64,000 nt of DNA from Cenococcum geophilum 1.58. Taxonomy: Eukaryota; Ascomycota; Dothideomycetes; Gloniales; Gloniaceae. A model generated the notes under the pieces. It saw nothing but the letters and a program-made list of their open reading frames with translations, ran no database searches and had not been told where the DNA came from. The position numbers and the translations under genes were made by a program. This document shows, piece after piece, positions 46,512 to 61,400 of the stretch (within the stretch, counting starts at the first letter, position 1; the number at the start of each line of letters is the position of its first letter). The DNA lies in the NCBI GenBank assembly GCA_001692895.1, contig KV748178.1:4687917-4751916 (forward strand). Direction: 5' to 3'.

Positions 46512-49500
46512 GTTATAAGCCCGGTCCGCCGACTTAAGAAGCTATTTAGCTATTACTTAATTATTTAAAGAAATTCTACCTTATCGTCAGACTCTGATAC
46601 CTTATTGTTAAGGACGCAGACTCTAATAGAAATCCTACCTCGATGGTTATAGGACAAGATTCCACGAGATTCCATAAGATTCCACCTTAATTATTATAGG
46701 ATAATCTTAATAATAAGGACAATCCTGATAATAAGGACGATCCTAATAATAAAATACTATCTTAATTCCTCCTTTGCCTATTAGTTAAATAACTCCACTA
46801 ATATTAAGTTTATTAACTATAATTATTCTTAATAAGCCAGAAGACTAGGAATAATGGCTATAGCAACTCTAAGCCCTCGTGGATTAGTAAATTTGGGCCT
46901 ATGTTAACCTAGCTATAAAAGCACCTTAAGAAGGTCTACTTAAAAAACCACCTTATCTAAAGGTTATAGATTTTAATAAGAATGTAACCTTATATATATA
47001 GCTCTCGTCAAATTAACAGAAAGCGTATAAGAACAGTAGACGATACTATAACTAGGATATAAAGTATTTCCTAAAATAGGAAGATTATCTTTAACAGATC
47101 CGCACCCAGATTATATCTATAGTATTAATTTAGAAGAAGCTACTGCTTAACCCTTTCTTAACCGTTAAAGAATAGCTATTTTAGTTAAAGGAGAATATAG
47201 AACCTACCTTGTTATTTATTAGGAAGAAGGTATAATACTAGTACACGGAAGCCCTTAAGGGGTTTAAACAGTTATTAAAATTAAATTAGTGGTTAGATTA
47301 ATAGGAATATGTAATAGTACTAGGAGAGAAGTATAAGATCCCTTAAATGTCCGATAGAATCTGGCTTTAAGATTTGGCAGAAGTTATTTAACCTTTTAGC
47401 AACGCCTACTGTATAAAGTACACTACCGAGTTAAATGACCCTTAGAAGTTAAGATCTTCTAAATACTATAGAGTAGTAAAGGAGCTATAAGAAGGACTTA
47501 GAACACCCTTAAAGAAAGCCAATACTATTATAAGAGGGAGTACCTTTAATATAGACTTTGTAGAGTAAGCTATTAAGGATTACTTTAATACTACTAAAGG
47601 TTTATAAAGAGGACAAGCCTTAGTATATAATAGACGCTTAAAGAGAGCTAGGATACTGGTAGATAAGGAGATGTCCTATAAGAAGCTAATACCTAAGTGC
47701 TTAGCGTGCGGAATACGAGGACATTCTATTTAGGACTATTGGTGTTTATTTAAAGATAAGAGACCTACAGGAGTTATAATTAGAGATGCTCGCATTAAAA
47801 GGGTATTAAAGAAGGTAGAAAAGAATAAGGATCTTACTAACTAAGTTATAAAGATTAGACTTAAAGAATAAGAAAATAAGGCTTAATAACAATAGAATAA
47901 GAAGAGTTATAAGATAGTTAAGATTAAGGGAGAAGCTAATGCGATATTCCTAGAATCGTATTATACCGGTTAACTCTATTCGCTAAAGCTATTAACTATT
48001 CTTGACGTAGGAACCACTCTCTATATCTTTAATAACCTCTCTTATTTTTATAACTTTAGGAAAGCTCTAAGATACAAATATATTATCGCCGGCAGCTTAG
48101 AAGTGCCTATATTAGGCTATAGTAATGTTATTGTCTAAGTTATAAAACTAGATAAGAGTAAGGGAATCCTACGTCTTAAGGGCGTTGCCTTTTGCACGGA
48201 CTTTAATATAAATTTAGTGTTATTCCGTCTACTTTAAAAATGAGGGTACTACTGGGATAATAAAGGAGACAACAATCTTCTAGTTTGGAAGGATGATATA
48301 ATCCTATATTAAATGGAAGAACGTTATAGATAATAGATTATTGAGTACGTCCAATTAGGAACTCTATTAGCTTTTAATTTAAGCTGACTACTACGCCTAA
48401 AACGGAAGCGCAGAATATCGTTAAGAGACGTCCGTCTAGATTTAAAAGGTAATATATATTTATGGTATCTGCGTCTAGGACATCTAGGACCTATAAGCCT
48501 TTATTATTTAGGTATTAACGCCATAGGAGTTAAGCTTTAAGGCCCTAAGATGATAAAATGTTGACACTACAGTCTTACTAAAATTAAGCATTAGGTCTTA
48601 TAAAGGTTTTTAAAACGGAATATTAATAAACCTTATCTTAACCTTTATATTAACTAGACTAATCTTAAGGAAGTGTATACTGGATTTATACGAGTTATGC
48701 TTACCTATAATACCTTTTTAGGAAGAACCTTCCCGTATTTTATAATAACGTATAATAAGAAGAAGGAGACACTATAAGTGCTTAAAGATTTTATCTAATA
48801 GATTTATTTAAGGTATAACCTTAAAGTTAATACTATTAGATTAGACAACGAGCTAGGGAGAAGGAGAACCCTTAAACAGCTACGGACTTAAGGGATTATA
48901 TTTAAGCCTTTAGCGCTATATACCTAGGCTTAAAATGGTACCGCTAAATACTTAGGGGGTGTAATTATTAAGAGAGTATAAGTAATAAGAATTGCAGCTA
49001 ATTTACCACACGACCTATAGAATGAGATAGTTAACTATATAGTTTACCTTTAAGATTAAACGCTATAGGAAAGTAATGGTTGGATATTACTATATAAGAG
49101 GTTCTATACCTTCCTAGCTAATAGGAGATTAAGAAAGCCGTAACTAGCGTACCTAAAAGCCTACGGCTGTAGGGCGTATATAATGACGTTGGATGCCTAG
49201 CTAAAGAAGAAAAGGCTAAGCAAGCTAGATCTGCGAGCCTATATTGGCTACCTTGTTGGCTATAACTCTACTAATATCTATAGGATCTAGATCCTATATA
49301 AAGGTATTATTATCTCTATAAGGGACGTTATCTTTAATAAAAAGACGTTCTTTAACGGCAAGTAAACGGACATCTTAAAGGACCTATACGCTGAATTAGA
49401 TACGCTAATTAAGAAGATTTAACTCCCTAATACTTTGACTAAGAATAAGGTTCTTTTAGAAGATAATAAAGAAGTATTTAAACCGTTAATTTAAGAGGAA

Positions 49501-51200
49501 GACGACAACGTTAATAAGCCAGTGCGAACCTTTAATGAGTTAGCAGATCTTAAGCTTGCAAGAGCTCTTAAAGATATGTATTATACGCCACCTCTAATAA
49601 AAGAAGATAAAGAATCTCTATATGCCTTTTACGTTAAGTATCCTACAAAGTTAGTTATATAAGATACTAATTAGGACATTGTTAACTAAGTAGGAGACGG
49701 GTTTAATACTTAGGGGGTATTTAACGACTTGGTTAAAGACTTTATTGCTAAAAGGATTACTTTAGCCTATTATGGCGCCTTCTTAGCGGGAAGGAAGTTT
49801 AACCTTAATAGTTAACTTAATGATAGCAAGCTGAAATTAGGTAGAATACGTAATGTTAGATTATATAGGAAGAACTTACCTCCTCTACCTTAGTTAATTA
49901 AGGACCTTAATATATATCCTTTTTGAGATTATTTCTAAGAGGCTTAATGAGCCTATTTTTAATCTTATTATTAAATAAGGTCGTTTTAAGAAATAGATAA
50001 GAAGTATATAAAGGGATAGCAGGTCCTTAGCTTAATGTAAGTGTTTGTCTATAAGACGGATAAGTATAAATTCCTTTAGAAATATAAGGCACGCTTAGTA
50101 ATATACGGAAATTAATAGGCCCTAGGAGACCTGCCTATAAGAGCTACGATATTAGCTAGTACGACCTTCCGAACCCTTATAGCGATTACTATAAAATTCA
50201 ACCTAGAGATAATATAAATAGATATAGTTAACGCGTTTGTCTATTGCGATCTTGACGAGGTTATCTATATAAAGCTACCGCTAGGGTTTAATAAAGGAAA
50301 GATAGATAAAGTACTGCGCTTAAGAAAAGCCTTTTACGGACTACAATAATCCCCTCTATTATGGTAAAAGAATCTTATAAGCTTATTAAATAAATTAGGT
50401 TTTAAAGAGGTTTCTTAGGAGCCGTGCGTTATACTAAAAAGAGGAATAGTTATCTTCTTCTATATTAATGATATTGTCTTTTACTACTAAAAGATAGATA
50501 AAAAGAAGGCTTAAGAAGCGATTAAGGAGCTGAGTAAGGAATACTAGATGAGTACCCTTAGAGAGCTAAAATGGTTTTTAGAAATCTATATACTATATAA
50601 TTATAGCTAAAGGCTCCTATGGCTATTCCAAGAAGCCTATATTAAGAAGATAGCTAACTAGTATAAGATAGATCTTAAAGGGCGTCTTCTAGATACTCCT
50701 ATAGTAGAATTAAAACTCCTCCCTACTAATTACTAATTAATTTATTTAATGCGTCCGTCCCCTAATATAGACCTATTAGTCTATCCTATATCCCTACTAG
50801 CTTTTACGATGCTATATTAGAGAAAAATGGGTTTAGTACTTTATATAGCCACTATAACGCGTCCGGATATTGATTTTACAGTATTACGGCTAATAAGGTT
50901 TAATTAGAACCTAAGCTAAAAGCATTATTAAGCGGTAGATAGAGTAATCTAGTACCTATATAGTATAAGGAGTAGAGTAATCTAATATGGAGGAGATAAG
51001 GAAGGAATAAATAGTAGAGGGAAATATAAAGGAATATATAATAAAGGACGAGACAATAAAGACGGTAGAAGTAAAGCGCAATTATTTATCTATACTAGCG
51101 ACGCATTATTTACGGACAATTCTATTAATAGAAAGAGCTTATAAGGATATATTATAAAGCTATTTAGGGAACTAATTGCCTAGAGAGTAAATAAGTAGGG

Positions 51201-51620
51201 TGTAACGGAACCTTATAGCAGGAACTATGGTGGATTCGTTAATGGGCCGGGTGTATAGGTAATGCTAGAAGTTAATAACGTAATAATAACTGGTGGAGTG
51301 GTTGCCTAACAGATTAACTCTAATTATATTCTAAGAATTATTATAAGGAAGGAACTATCTAGGTAGGGATTAAGGGTCCTTAAATATATAACCATACTCC
51401 TATAAAATCCTTCTTATACGTAATATACGTGTTATACGTATTATACGTACGTTCCGTTTATATACTATATATACTGCATACAACGCCATATAACCTTAGT
51501 TACTATTTCTTGTTATATAGTTCTACTAGTTCTATTCTAGACCGTGCCTATATTAACTAACTAGCTTCTTCTAACTCTTCTCTAAGTAGTTATAATATTA
51601 TACTTAAAGCGTTTGTAACA
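51201..51620 (-). repeat. Family B copy 3, left LTR (3' LTR)
   Basis: 420 bp, start TGTAACGGAACC. Fewer apparent G/A changes than in the copy 2 LTRs. Confidence 0.88.
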
Positions 51621-54600
51621 CTATCTCCCTCTTTCTTATCTTTATCCTTAAAGATTCCTAGTATCTCTAAGTTGTTTACTAAAGGTATAATATCCGTCTA
51701 ATTAATTTAGTTAATATTATTACTTATTATACCTAAAGCATCTTCTTCTTTATAAGTATAACGTCGTGCCCGGACTGTTACTGCGATATTATCTTTTAGT
51801 AAAATAATGCCATCTCCATGTTCTTGTTGTGTGAGAGAGGGGTTAGTTTATATTACGCTGGCGAGTCCTTTGTCTTAGTAACCCTCTTTATATTTAGAGT
51901 ATACTAGATTAAACGTTTAATTGTTCTACGACGTTTATTCTATTTCTAATGCTAAATATACGCGTCCTATTACTCTTAATAGTCTTTAAGTACCCTTGTT
52001 AATTGCTACTAGGGTTTTAGGTTTCATTTACTGCTGTAAAGCTTAACGGCGAGCTGTTTTAAGCCCTAGCTAATTTAGAGCGTTCTTATAACGCGGAACA
52101 GAAGGCCCTTAAAGTTTATATTACTGTGTCTGCGCGTTTACTTTGTCTTAAAAAAGTTTATAAAAAGGTTTGTTCTAAAGAGTGGAAACTTGTAAAATAA
52201 AGTTTATAGGAACTTGGTAATAAAAGAACGGATTCTCTTCTAATAGAGAAGGAAATAACTCTAAGTACCTTAGCAGGTGCTCCTCCTAGGTCCCCCTTAG
52301 GTGGTTTATTCTTTAGTAACTCTTCTTTATTAATACTACCTAACCTTTTCCCTTTTAATACTCCTGTACCTTTTCTATAGCGCTCTTTAAGTTTTTTAGT
52401 AGCTTTTAGGTAGTCTTATTATAGCCTATCTACTTAACCTTATACTATATTTTATTGTCTATATTTTTATAACTAATGATCTTTAAAACTTACTATTTGT
52501 CTTCTTTTTACCCTCTATACATATCTGCCTCGTAGACTAGTGGCTTAATATTCCTATATACTGGCTTTAGTATTATAATATGCTATATAGAATAGATTTT
52601 TATTTTAGCTAGTAGGTTTAACTTAAATATAACCGGTAAAATCCTCTTTGTAATTTTAAAAGGTTCTAGTCTAACATAGTCTAACTTCTTACTTAGTTAT
52701 TAACTCTTAAAATTTTTGTATAGTAGCCACACTTTATCCCCCCCTTTAAGATCTGGTCCCTTAGATCTCTTAGCGTTATAGTACTTTTTTATTCTTTATT
52801 ATACCACCTTTACTATTTCCGTAAGGTGTATATAAAGATTTATTAATATCTCCATTCTTTACTTAGCTGTGCTACTCGTTTTCTTTACTTATTATAGCAA
52901 TAATAATATTCTTAGCTTATACCTATAATTCGCCTTAAATAGTAACGTACCTATTCCTTCTTAAGGTATTATATTATATACGAACTGTATAATTAATAAT
53001 AATAATATTTAATTGTTTTATGCGTAATTAATATAGTCTTTTAGATACTGCTTAGTGTTTAATTTAATCTTTCCGTTTAACTATCTGTCTGCGGATAATA
53101 TATGGTGGAAGTTACTATTTAAACTCCTTATTCTGCTAAGAACACCTCCTAAAATACTACTATAAATCTTAAATCTCTATTTAATATAATTTTACTTAGT
53201 GCTTTATATCTTGCGAATACTTCTTTAATATAAATTCTAGCAACATCCTCCGCTAAGATTTTTTCTGTATATACTATAAAGTATCCCTACTTTATTAGCT
53301 TGTTTACTATTACTAAAATCGTATTATAATCTTGCCCGGTAATAAGATCTCTTAACTTTAGCAACTTTATAATAAAGTCCTATAATATAACCTTCTATAG
53401 TCTCTCTGGTATTTTAATAGGTTATAGCTCTCTATATAGCTTATACCTTATTAGTTTATTTTTCTAGTAATCTAAATATTCTTTTATAACTTACCTTACT
53501 AGTCCCTAGATTTTATTAATAATATACTCCTCCTAAAGTCTTAATACTAAGCCCGTAGCTCTATTATATCCTTAAGTTAATCCCTTATAAAATAACTTAA
53601 TAAAATTTTTTGTAATACTCCTTAGCATATATATTACTTTTTAGTTTTTATACTACTCCAAGTTTAGATCCTCTACCTATACATTTTAGATCTTTTATAA
53701 CTAGTTACTCTTTAGTAATTTATAGGTCCGGCTAATTTCTCTTATTACTATAATTTTTAGATAATTATATCTAATTAATCCGTTTATGTTTTTTTTATAG
53801 TAAAGCTTCTAATAGCTTTTCGTTATTCTATAGTTTAGCCTTTTTACTTAAAGCATCTACTTGTGTATTATCTATACCCTTAGTATACTAAATCTTAAAA
53901 TAGTATTTTATAAATATCTTTGCCTATCTAACTTATTTTTAGTTAAGTTCTTTTATTATTAGAAACCCTATTATGTTCTTATAATCCGTCTTAACTATAA
54001 ATAGTTTCTCTATACTTTATAAGAATGCTTTCTATTTTTAAAGTGCTGTAACTATACCTAATAACTCCTTGTTATAGATGTTATAGTTTAGTTCTAGTAG
54101 TGTTATCTTCTAACTATAGTATGCTACTAGGTGCCATCTATCTTTATATTTTTATAAAAAGTATACCCCTAGTATAAAGTCTAATATATTTATTTTAACC
54201 ACTATCTCTAGCTTTAGTTGGTAGATTTTAAGAATTAGGTCTTAAGTAAATAACTCCTTAACCTCCTTAAATAGTTTCCTCTGTTCTTCTCCCTATACCT
54301 AAGGTTCTTCTTTCTTTATTAACTTTATAAATAGCTTAATATCCCTTAACCATTAAGCTATAAACCTTTTATAGTAATTGTAAAACCCTAGAAATAATCT
54401 TAGCTATATAACGTTCTCTAGTTTTTATTAATTTACTATAACCTTAATCTTCTTTAGATCTATGCTAAGTTAGTCTAGTTTAATAATAAATTTAACAAAA
54501 TTTATCTTTCTAGTAAAGAACTTATATTTCTTAATTACTACTAGCATCTATTCTTCTTATAGTCTCTTTAAGACCTATTTAATGTGTTCCTCGTGCTCTT

Positions 54601-57600
54601 CCTTACTTATTAAGTAGATAATAATATTATTAAGGTATACTATAATAAATTTATCTAAATGTTCCCTTAATATATTGTTAATTCATTTTAAAAATGTTGC
54701 TGGTATATTTATAAGCCTGAACTGCATTACTAATAGTTTATATAGTCCTTCCTTTAACCTAAAGGCTGCTTTTTATTTGTTGCCTTCCTTAATTTTAATT
54801 TAATAGTACGCCTATCTTAGATTTATCTTTATAAAGATTTGCGTATTACTAATCCTGTCTTAGATTTTGCTAATTAAGGATAAAGGATACCTATCCTTTT
54901 TAGTGATGTTGTTTAACTATTTGTAGTTAATATATAGCCTAAGTTTCCCGTTTTTCTTTAGTATAAATAGTACTGGATATTCTATTAATAACTGTAATGG
55001 TTTAATATATCCCTTTTATAAGTTCTTTTAGATAAACTCTTTTAGTGCTCTTCCTTTTTCTTTAGTAAGCTTATAGATTAGAAAGAACCTTAAACTTAAT
55101 TTTAATTTTAATTTTATCTTATAGTTCTACGCTATATACTCTAATAGATTTTTACTTTTTAGTAACTATGGTTTCTTACTATACTTATGGTATTTCTTTA
55201 GTATATAGCTTAGTCCTTTTTTTGTTTCTTTATAGGTTGCCCCTATTTAGTACTATATTATTTTAGCTTATTGTTATATCTTATGGCATTAAGTATTCTT
55301 AATATCAACCTAACCTATAACCTAATTAATCTTCGGATTATATTCCTGTAACTAAGGCATTCCTAATACTGCTTTATTATTCCCTAATAGTAATATATTA
55401 AAAGATATCTTAATTTATCTTTTTTTGATAGTTATCTAAATAGGTTTTATTTTAAGATTAATAATACCTCCTCTATAGGCTATTAGATCTTCTAAAATTG
55501 TAACTAATAGATAAGGGTGCTCCTTTTATCTGTGTAGTAGCCCTATCCTTTTAACTGCTACTAGTAAGATATAGTTCCTTATTACTTTACTATCTATTAA
55601 TGCTTTAAACTGCTAATCCTGCCATTTAACTTATAAATTTAGGTGTTGTCCTTAAATTCCTTTAAGGGTTTAAGGCTTTACTACTAGCTCCCTCTAGTTC
55701 TATAGGCCTCTACTTTTCCTAACTATTAGCTACTAGATCCTTGTGTACTTAGCTTATTCTTTAGCTAATACTTTATTCGCTTTTTGTTCTTAATATACTA
55801 TATATATATTCTCTAGGTATTCCTACTACTATTATTCTTCTAAGCATTCTTCTATAAGAAATTTTCCTAACTCTTAAACTTCTACTAGATGCTAGCCATA
55901 TATATACTTAGCATTTCTGTACTATTGCTTATTTAGCGCCTAATATATTCTTATAGGGTATTTCCGGTTCTTTTTTTTTTTTGATTTTTGTGTATCTTAT
56001 ATATGTTATCTATATATGCAATCTATAATAGCGTATAATATGCTAAGTGCTTTAGGTTAACTCTTAACTTATCTTTATCCTTAAGTTTAAACCGCTATTA
56101 TATTAATTTAAACGTTATAGTTTTGTTTATAGGTACTAAGATACATTTTTTACTTCTCTAGTCCTCTAATTATTCTTTTAGATCCTTTAATATTATAATT
56201 AAGGCTCCCTTAATATAATTTATTGCTTTTTCTATAATTAGGTAGTTTTAGATAACTTTCTCGTCTAATTATATATAGAAATCTTCCCACTTATTATTGT
56301 GTCTTTGCCTATACTACTTTTAGTATAATTGCTAGAGTATATATAGCCTATCTGTAAGGAAGTATCTTCTTATTACTGTGTTGTAATAGCCCTTTATATA
56401 CCGTTCTTTAAACCTAGTTGGAATTTCTAAATCTTCTTTATTTTCTAGTTTAGTAAGCTATTTAGCTCTTAACGTACCTACTTTTAGCCTATTAGTAATT
56501 CTTTATACCGGTGCTCTATCTTATATATAACTAAATATACTAGATCCTATGTCTAGTTTCTTATTTTGCTATATAAGGATTCTTGCTTTAAACTTATTTA
56601 TAATTTCTTGTTTTTTATATCTTATAATTAGATCCTTAAAGTTCTTTTACTTCTTAATTGTAATATTAACTTTTCGATCTTTAGTTAGAACACTATATTC
56701 TACTAATAAGTCCTCTAGGTCTATATATCTGTCTCCTAGTTTAATTACTATTTGTGCTATAGATTCTCTAATCTGTTATAAAGTCTCTTACTTTCTACTT
56801 ATAGGTGGCCTTATTTATACTCTAAATTCTTAGTTTCTTGGATTCTTTAATCCTAAGCTTACTTCTCTCTTAAGCTATACTCTAGCCTTAGTCTAATTGG
56901 GCTTTACTAGTGTTCTTATCTCGTCTTAAGAGTCTTAAATCTTACTTATCTTGTCTTAAGGATCTTATACCTTTAGGAAACTTTGTCCTAAGCTTATTTA
57001 TATATTACTAAACTAAGCTATTGCTCTGCCCTATTGGTTATTATCTATTATAGGTCCTTAAGCATGCCTTATTTTATCTTAAGAATCTTAGTTATCTCTT
57101 ATCTTGTCTTAAGAATCTTAAGCCTTTAGCTTTTTGCCTTTATTAAGTAGTAAGCTAGCACTAGTAGTTATATACTTATTTAATTATCTTTAAATATTAC
57201 TTCTTCCGTTTTATAAAGTGATGGATGCCATATCTAATAGTGTTATAATACCTATTACTAAACCTTGCTTTATAGCGGTTTTAGTCTCTACTTCTATTAC
57301 GTTATTAAGGTTTAGATACCCCTAGTTAGTTCCTTTTTTTCCCTTATCGCTATTAATTAATAGGTACTCTAACTCTATTATTATTATAGCTAATCTTTAT
57401 CCGTATATTGCTATAATATCTTAATCTAGCTTATAGAGTTAATCTTATTCTTTATCTAACTCTTTAGTTTCTTTAAGTCCTTTTAACTCTGGCTCTTATA
57501 GCTAATAGCTTATACTATACTTAGCGTTTTTATAAATTTGGTATATATTGTTATAATAAAACGTAAAACTTCTAATTAAATATTCTTTTGTTTCTTATAG

Positions 57601-58763
57601 TATACTATTATCCCTCTATATATATGTGTTATATACTATTAGTCTAATTCCCTTTACTATATAGTAACTCTAACTACTTTTATAGTCTCTAGTAAAATAA
57701 CCCTATTTTCTATAATTTATATAAGCTCCGTCTTTAAACTATTGCTTTTACTATAGAGTCCGCTTAAACGTCTTCTACTATTAAGATTCTTAGTTTAGCC
57801 TATGCTTTTTAGTCCTATAATTACTTAATCCTTAACTTCTAGATTTCTATAGTTACTTTCCCTATCTTTTACGGGTTTCTTTGGTACTACTTAGGTTTAT
57901 TAGCTCTGCGCTATACTATAGTTTTTAATTTAGCTTTAGTTGCTGCGTACTTTATATCTTATATAACTATAGAACTCTATCCTAGCCTTTCTTAGCCTAT
58001 TCCCTTTAGAAGATCCTATTATTAATCTTAATCGCTTAATCTATTAATTCCCTAAGGGTGTCCGCATCTTTTATTAAAATAATTACGTCCTAGACCTTAG
58101 CCTTAAGTCCCTATTTATACTATACTATAAGCGCCCTGTCGTTCCATTTAACCTATATAGTAAGTGTTTAAAACTGCGTTGTATACTTAATTACTAAGGT
58201 TCGCTGTATTAGGTTCTAAAGCTTTTTTTTTACTATTATTATTGCTTCCGGGTCCCTAAATATTTATATTAATTGTTCCGTAAATCCTACCTAACTAGAA
58301 AATATAAATTGTACATCTTAATTAGTAGTAGTTATACCGTTAGTTTGTATTTCCGTTAAGTAGGGTTTAAACTATTTAAGTGCCCTTTCTGTTAAAAATA
58401 GTCCTGTACAGGCTATCTAATCTATTAACGTGGCTAACTTGGCCCCTTCTTATATAACTTTAAAATGCATTTACGTAAGGAATCCCTTAAGCTTTAATCT
58501 CTCCCCTAAGAATTATTTAATTAAAGGTAACTTAACCTTTACTACTCTGATTCCATTAAGTCTTTCTTTAAGTAGTTAGTTATTTTATTTAACTAATTAA
58601 CTATTTCCTGTAACTATCCAACCGTAACTAGTTGTGAGTTAGTGTCTTGTATACTTATATCTCCACTTAACCTTAAAGTGGTTGCTGCCGTTAACGGCGT
58701 CGTGGTGGCTGCTTTTAGTCGTATATTGTTTAACTTTAGATACTATAACCTTAGTAGTAATTA

Positions 58764-59183
58764 TATAACGGAACCTTATAGCAGGAACTATAGTGGATTT
58801 ATTAATAGGCTAGGTGTGTAGGTAATGCTAGAAGTTAATAACGTAATAATAACTAGTAGAGTGGTTGCCTAATAGATTAACTTTAATTATATTCTAAAAA
58901 TTACTATAAGGAAGGAACTATCTAGGTAGGGACTAAGGGTTCTTAAATACATAACCGTACTCCTATAAAATCCTTTTTATACATAATATACATGTTATAC
59001 ATATTGTACGTACGTTTTATTTGTACACTGCGTATACTGCGTACAACGCCACGTGACCTTGGTTACTATTCCTCGTCATATAGTTCTACCGGTTCCATTC
59101 TGGACCGTGCCTATATTAACCAACTAGCTTCTTTCAACTCTTCTCTAAGTAGTTGTAATATTGTACTTAAAGCGTTCGTAATA
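58764..59183 (-). repeat. Family B copy 3, right LTR (5' LTR)
   Basis: 420 bp partner of 51201-51620, followed by TAGGG. Confidence 0.88.
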
Positions 59184-59700
59184 TAGGGTATAGTTATAAC
59201 GTCGAGCATAGAAGCTAAGTTGTTAGCCCTATTATAGATAGTAAAGGAAGCTATCTTTATTAGCAGGCTATTTAAAGCAATAACGTTATACCTAAATAAG
59301 CCCTTAATTATTAACTATAATAATATCTAGACACTCTAACTGATTATAAAAGACACAGTAAAGCTGATTATAAAGCTCCGATATATTAACATCTATTAAT
59401 ACTAGTTGCGTTAAGAATACGTAATAAGATAAGTGCTATTTTAATAGAAAGCGACGAAGGAGATAATTGCCAATAAACTTATAAAGGCCCTGCCTAAGCA
59501 GAGGTTTAAGAGCTTTGTTAATATAATTAGAATAGTAGATATTAAGGAGTAGCTAAATGAGGAGAAGCAACTAGAGGACCTAAGGGCGAATATTAGAGCG
59601 AGACGGAAAGATTTAGATGAGATTATAGTTTAATTAACGCATTAATAGACACGAGAAGGTGGCTAGCTTTGTCCTCGGCCAGGTTAAAGCTAAGGGGGTA

Positions 59701-59885
59701 TGTTAGATAATCTGTATTCTCGGAGGCGTAGGACGTGCACGAGTTACGTGTATGGGTTATGTGCATTATAAATATCTTCGTCTAAGCCTAGGGGCCCTAG
59801 GTTAATTAACCATCAAAACACAACTAAGATTACCAATTAATTAACCCATTTTATTAATAAATAGCTCTATATAAACTATCTGACA
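59701..59885 (+). repeat. Copia 3' LTR
   Basis: 185 bp partner of 46327-46511, preceded by a purine tract and followed by the altered target duplication. Confidence 0.88.
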
Positions 59886-61400
59886 GTAGTAAAATAGGGT
59901 ATAGCTAGACTTATTAGAAACCTAATAACTAAAATAGAACTAAGGACGAAGGCCGCAGTTAAGATTATTAAGACAATACTTATCCCCTCCCTAGTCTATG
60001 GATCTAAGGTATAGTAGAAAGAAAGCCTAGATAATAAAGGAAAGGAAAGGGCTTAGAGATAGTTAGCTCTAATAAAGGAATTAAAGAAACCGCTTAAAGC
60101 GTATAAACGTTTTACCCTTAGCGTAGATAAGAGTATTCCGTTAAAAGTCCTAGACTAAGAGACGGGAATTCTAAAGATAGAGGACATTCTTAAGAATATA
60201 AGGGATAGGGCCTCCCTTAGGCTAAATAAGGTCGCTATAGATTACCTAACTATTTAGAGAAAGGCGAAAGCCGCTAGGATATATTAACTAAGGAATTATA
60301 TAATAGAAGATATAGAGGCCCCGTAGAGCAGGAAAGCTAAATACTTACTAGTTTAGGTAAGAAGGTTAAAGGAAGACTAGTTTAAGAAGAGCTTTTTTAG
60401 ATAAACCCCCGGGTTAAGGTAGATCTTTATATCCGTTAAAGAACAGAAAGCCTACTATTAGGTTAGAGACTAGCGGTTTATAATAGTAGCTAAAGGCATA
60501 GTCCGCGCGGGACCCTATAATACTAATATAGACACTAGCCTAAGGGTAATACACCTAGCTTATAGGGCTAAAGGAGAAGTAAGGAACGGATAGGTATAGT
60601 TCTATATAGATAGTAAGGAGTTAGGGAAAGAGCTAAGTAGACCCAGGACGCCAAGGATGTTGTATAAGAATGCCGTAAAGCTAAAAGGCCTAAACCCTAA
60701 GGCATATAAGTTCTTTTTGCTAGATAGATGCCCTAAGTACGCAAGTATAGAATGGGAGGAACTATATATAGAAGAAGAGACGGTGATTTTAGAAGGAGGA
60801 TTAAATGTATAGCTAGAAAGACTATATAAAGAAAAAAAAAGAAGAGGTTAGGAGTAGGATAGGAAGGGGGCGAAACTACCCTAGACTATAAAGAGATACA
60901 AAAAGTAAAAGGGGGAAGGATCCCTAAACTAAAAGGTAAAAGAGACCTAGTTAAATACGTGCTATTAAAAAGGATAGGGATAAGCAGATTAAACATATAT
61001 AGGGAATGCTAAGAAAAGAAGGGCGTAAAGTATATATACGGTAAACTAGAGAAAGAGGTTACTACCTAAAGTGTAAAAAGTTTAATAGTAAAAGCCTAGT
61101 AGAACTTACGCCTAAGGGTATAAGAGGACTCCTAGGACTACAGATAATAGGAGAAGGCATAAAGAAGTTTATAGAATGGCTTACGTAAATAGGATACCAC
61201 AAAGGGTGGGATAAAGGCGTTATTTTAGACTATAAGGCTAGAACAGCCAAAGAAGAAAGAGAGGAAAGGGCGACAACTGCAGAGACAGCTACCCTGCTAT
61301 ACTATATAAACAGACTATAAAGCCCCTAAAAAAAGGGGGGGGGATAGGCTTCTAAAGCTAAGACTTATAGCTAAACAAGCCGACAGATAGTCTTAAAATT

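Larger units (their letters stand above)
51201..59183 (-). mobile_element. Family B copy 3: chromovirus, broken, inserted in the Copia RNase H region
   Basis: LTRs lie at 51201-51620 and 58764-59183 (420 bp), with the perfect 5-bp duplication TAGGG (51196-51200 and 59184-59188). It has the same minus-strand layout as copy 2 and aligns with it along its whole length: gag at the right end, reverse transcriptase near 54500-55100, integrase near 52950-53650, chromodomain near 52390-52500. It is complete in layout and broken by dozens of RIP-type changes. Confidence 0.92.
46327..59885 (+). mobile_element. Ty1/Copia retrotransposon, broken, inserted in the LINE and carrying family B copy 3
   Basis: LTRs lie at 46327-46511 and 59701-59885 (185 bp; start TGTTAGATAATCTG, right end ACTATCTGACA). 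The flanks are GCAGC (46322-46326) and GTAGT (59886-59890), a 5-bp duplication with two later C/T changes. Plus-strand parts in Copia order: gag from about 46855 with a CCHC knuckle at 47699-47743, a protease near 48001, integrase at about 48420-49400, reverse transcriptase at about 50040-50700 with its YxDD-type box at 50461-50484, and RNase H at about 50850-51190 continuing at 59190-59640. A purine tract (59686-59700) precedes the right LTR. Without the B insertion it is about 5.6 kb. It is complete in layout and broken by dozens of changes. Confidence 0.9.
36230..61320 (+). pseudogene. LINE ORF2 (endonuclease and reverse transcriptase), in three pieces
   Basis: The pieces are 36230-37741, 45719-46326 and 59886-61320. 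The order is APE endonuclease, linker, RT fingers and palm (D box at 45774, YIDD box near 46034), thumb, and C-terminal region. The frame is continuous in phase across the family B insertion at 37741/45719, confirming a simple insertion. Stops typical of RIP occur in all pieces. Confidence 0.8.
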
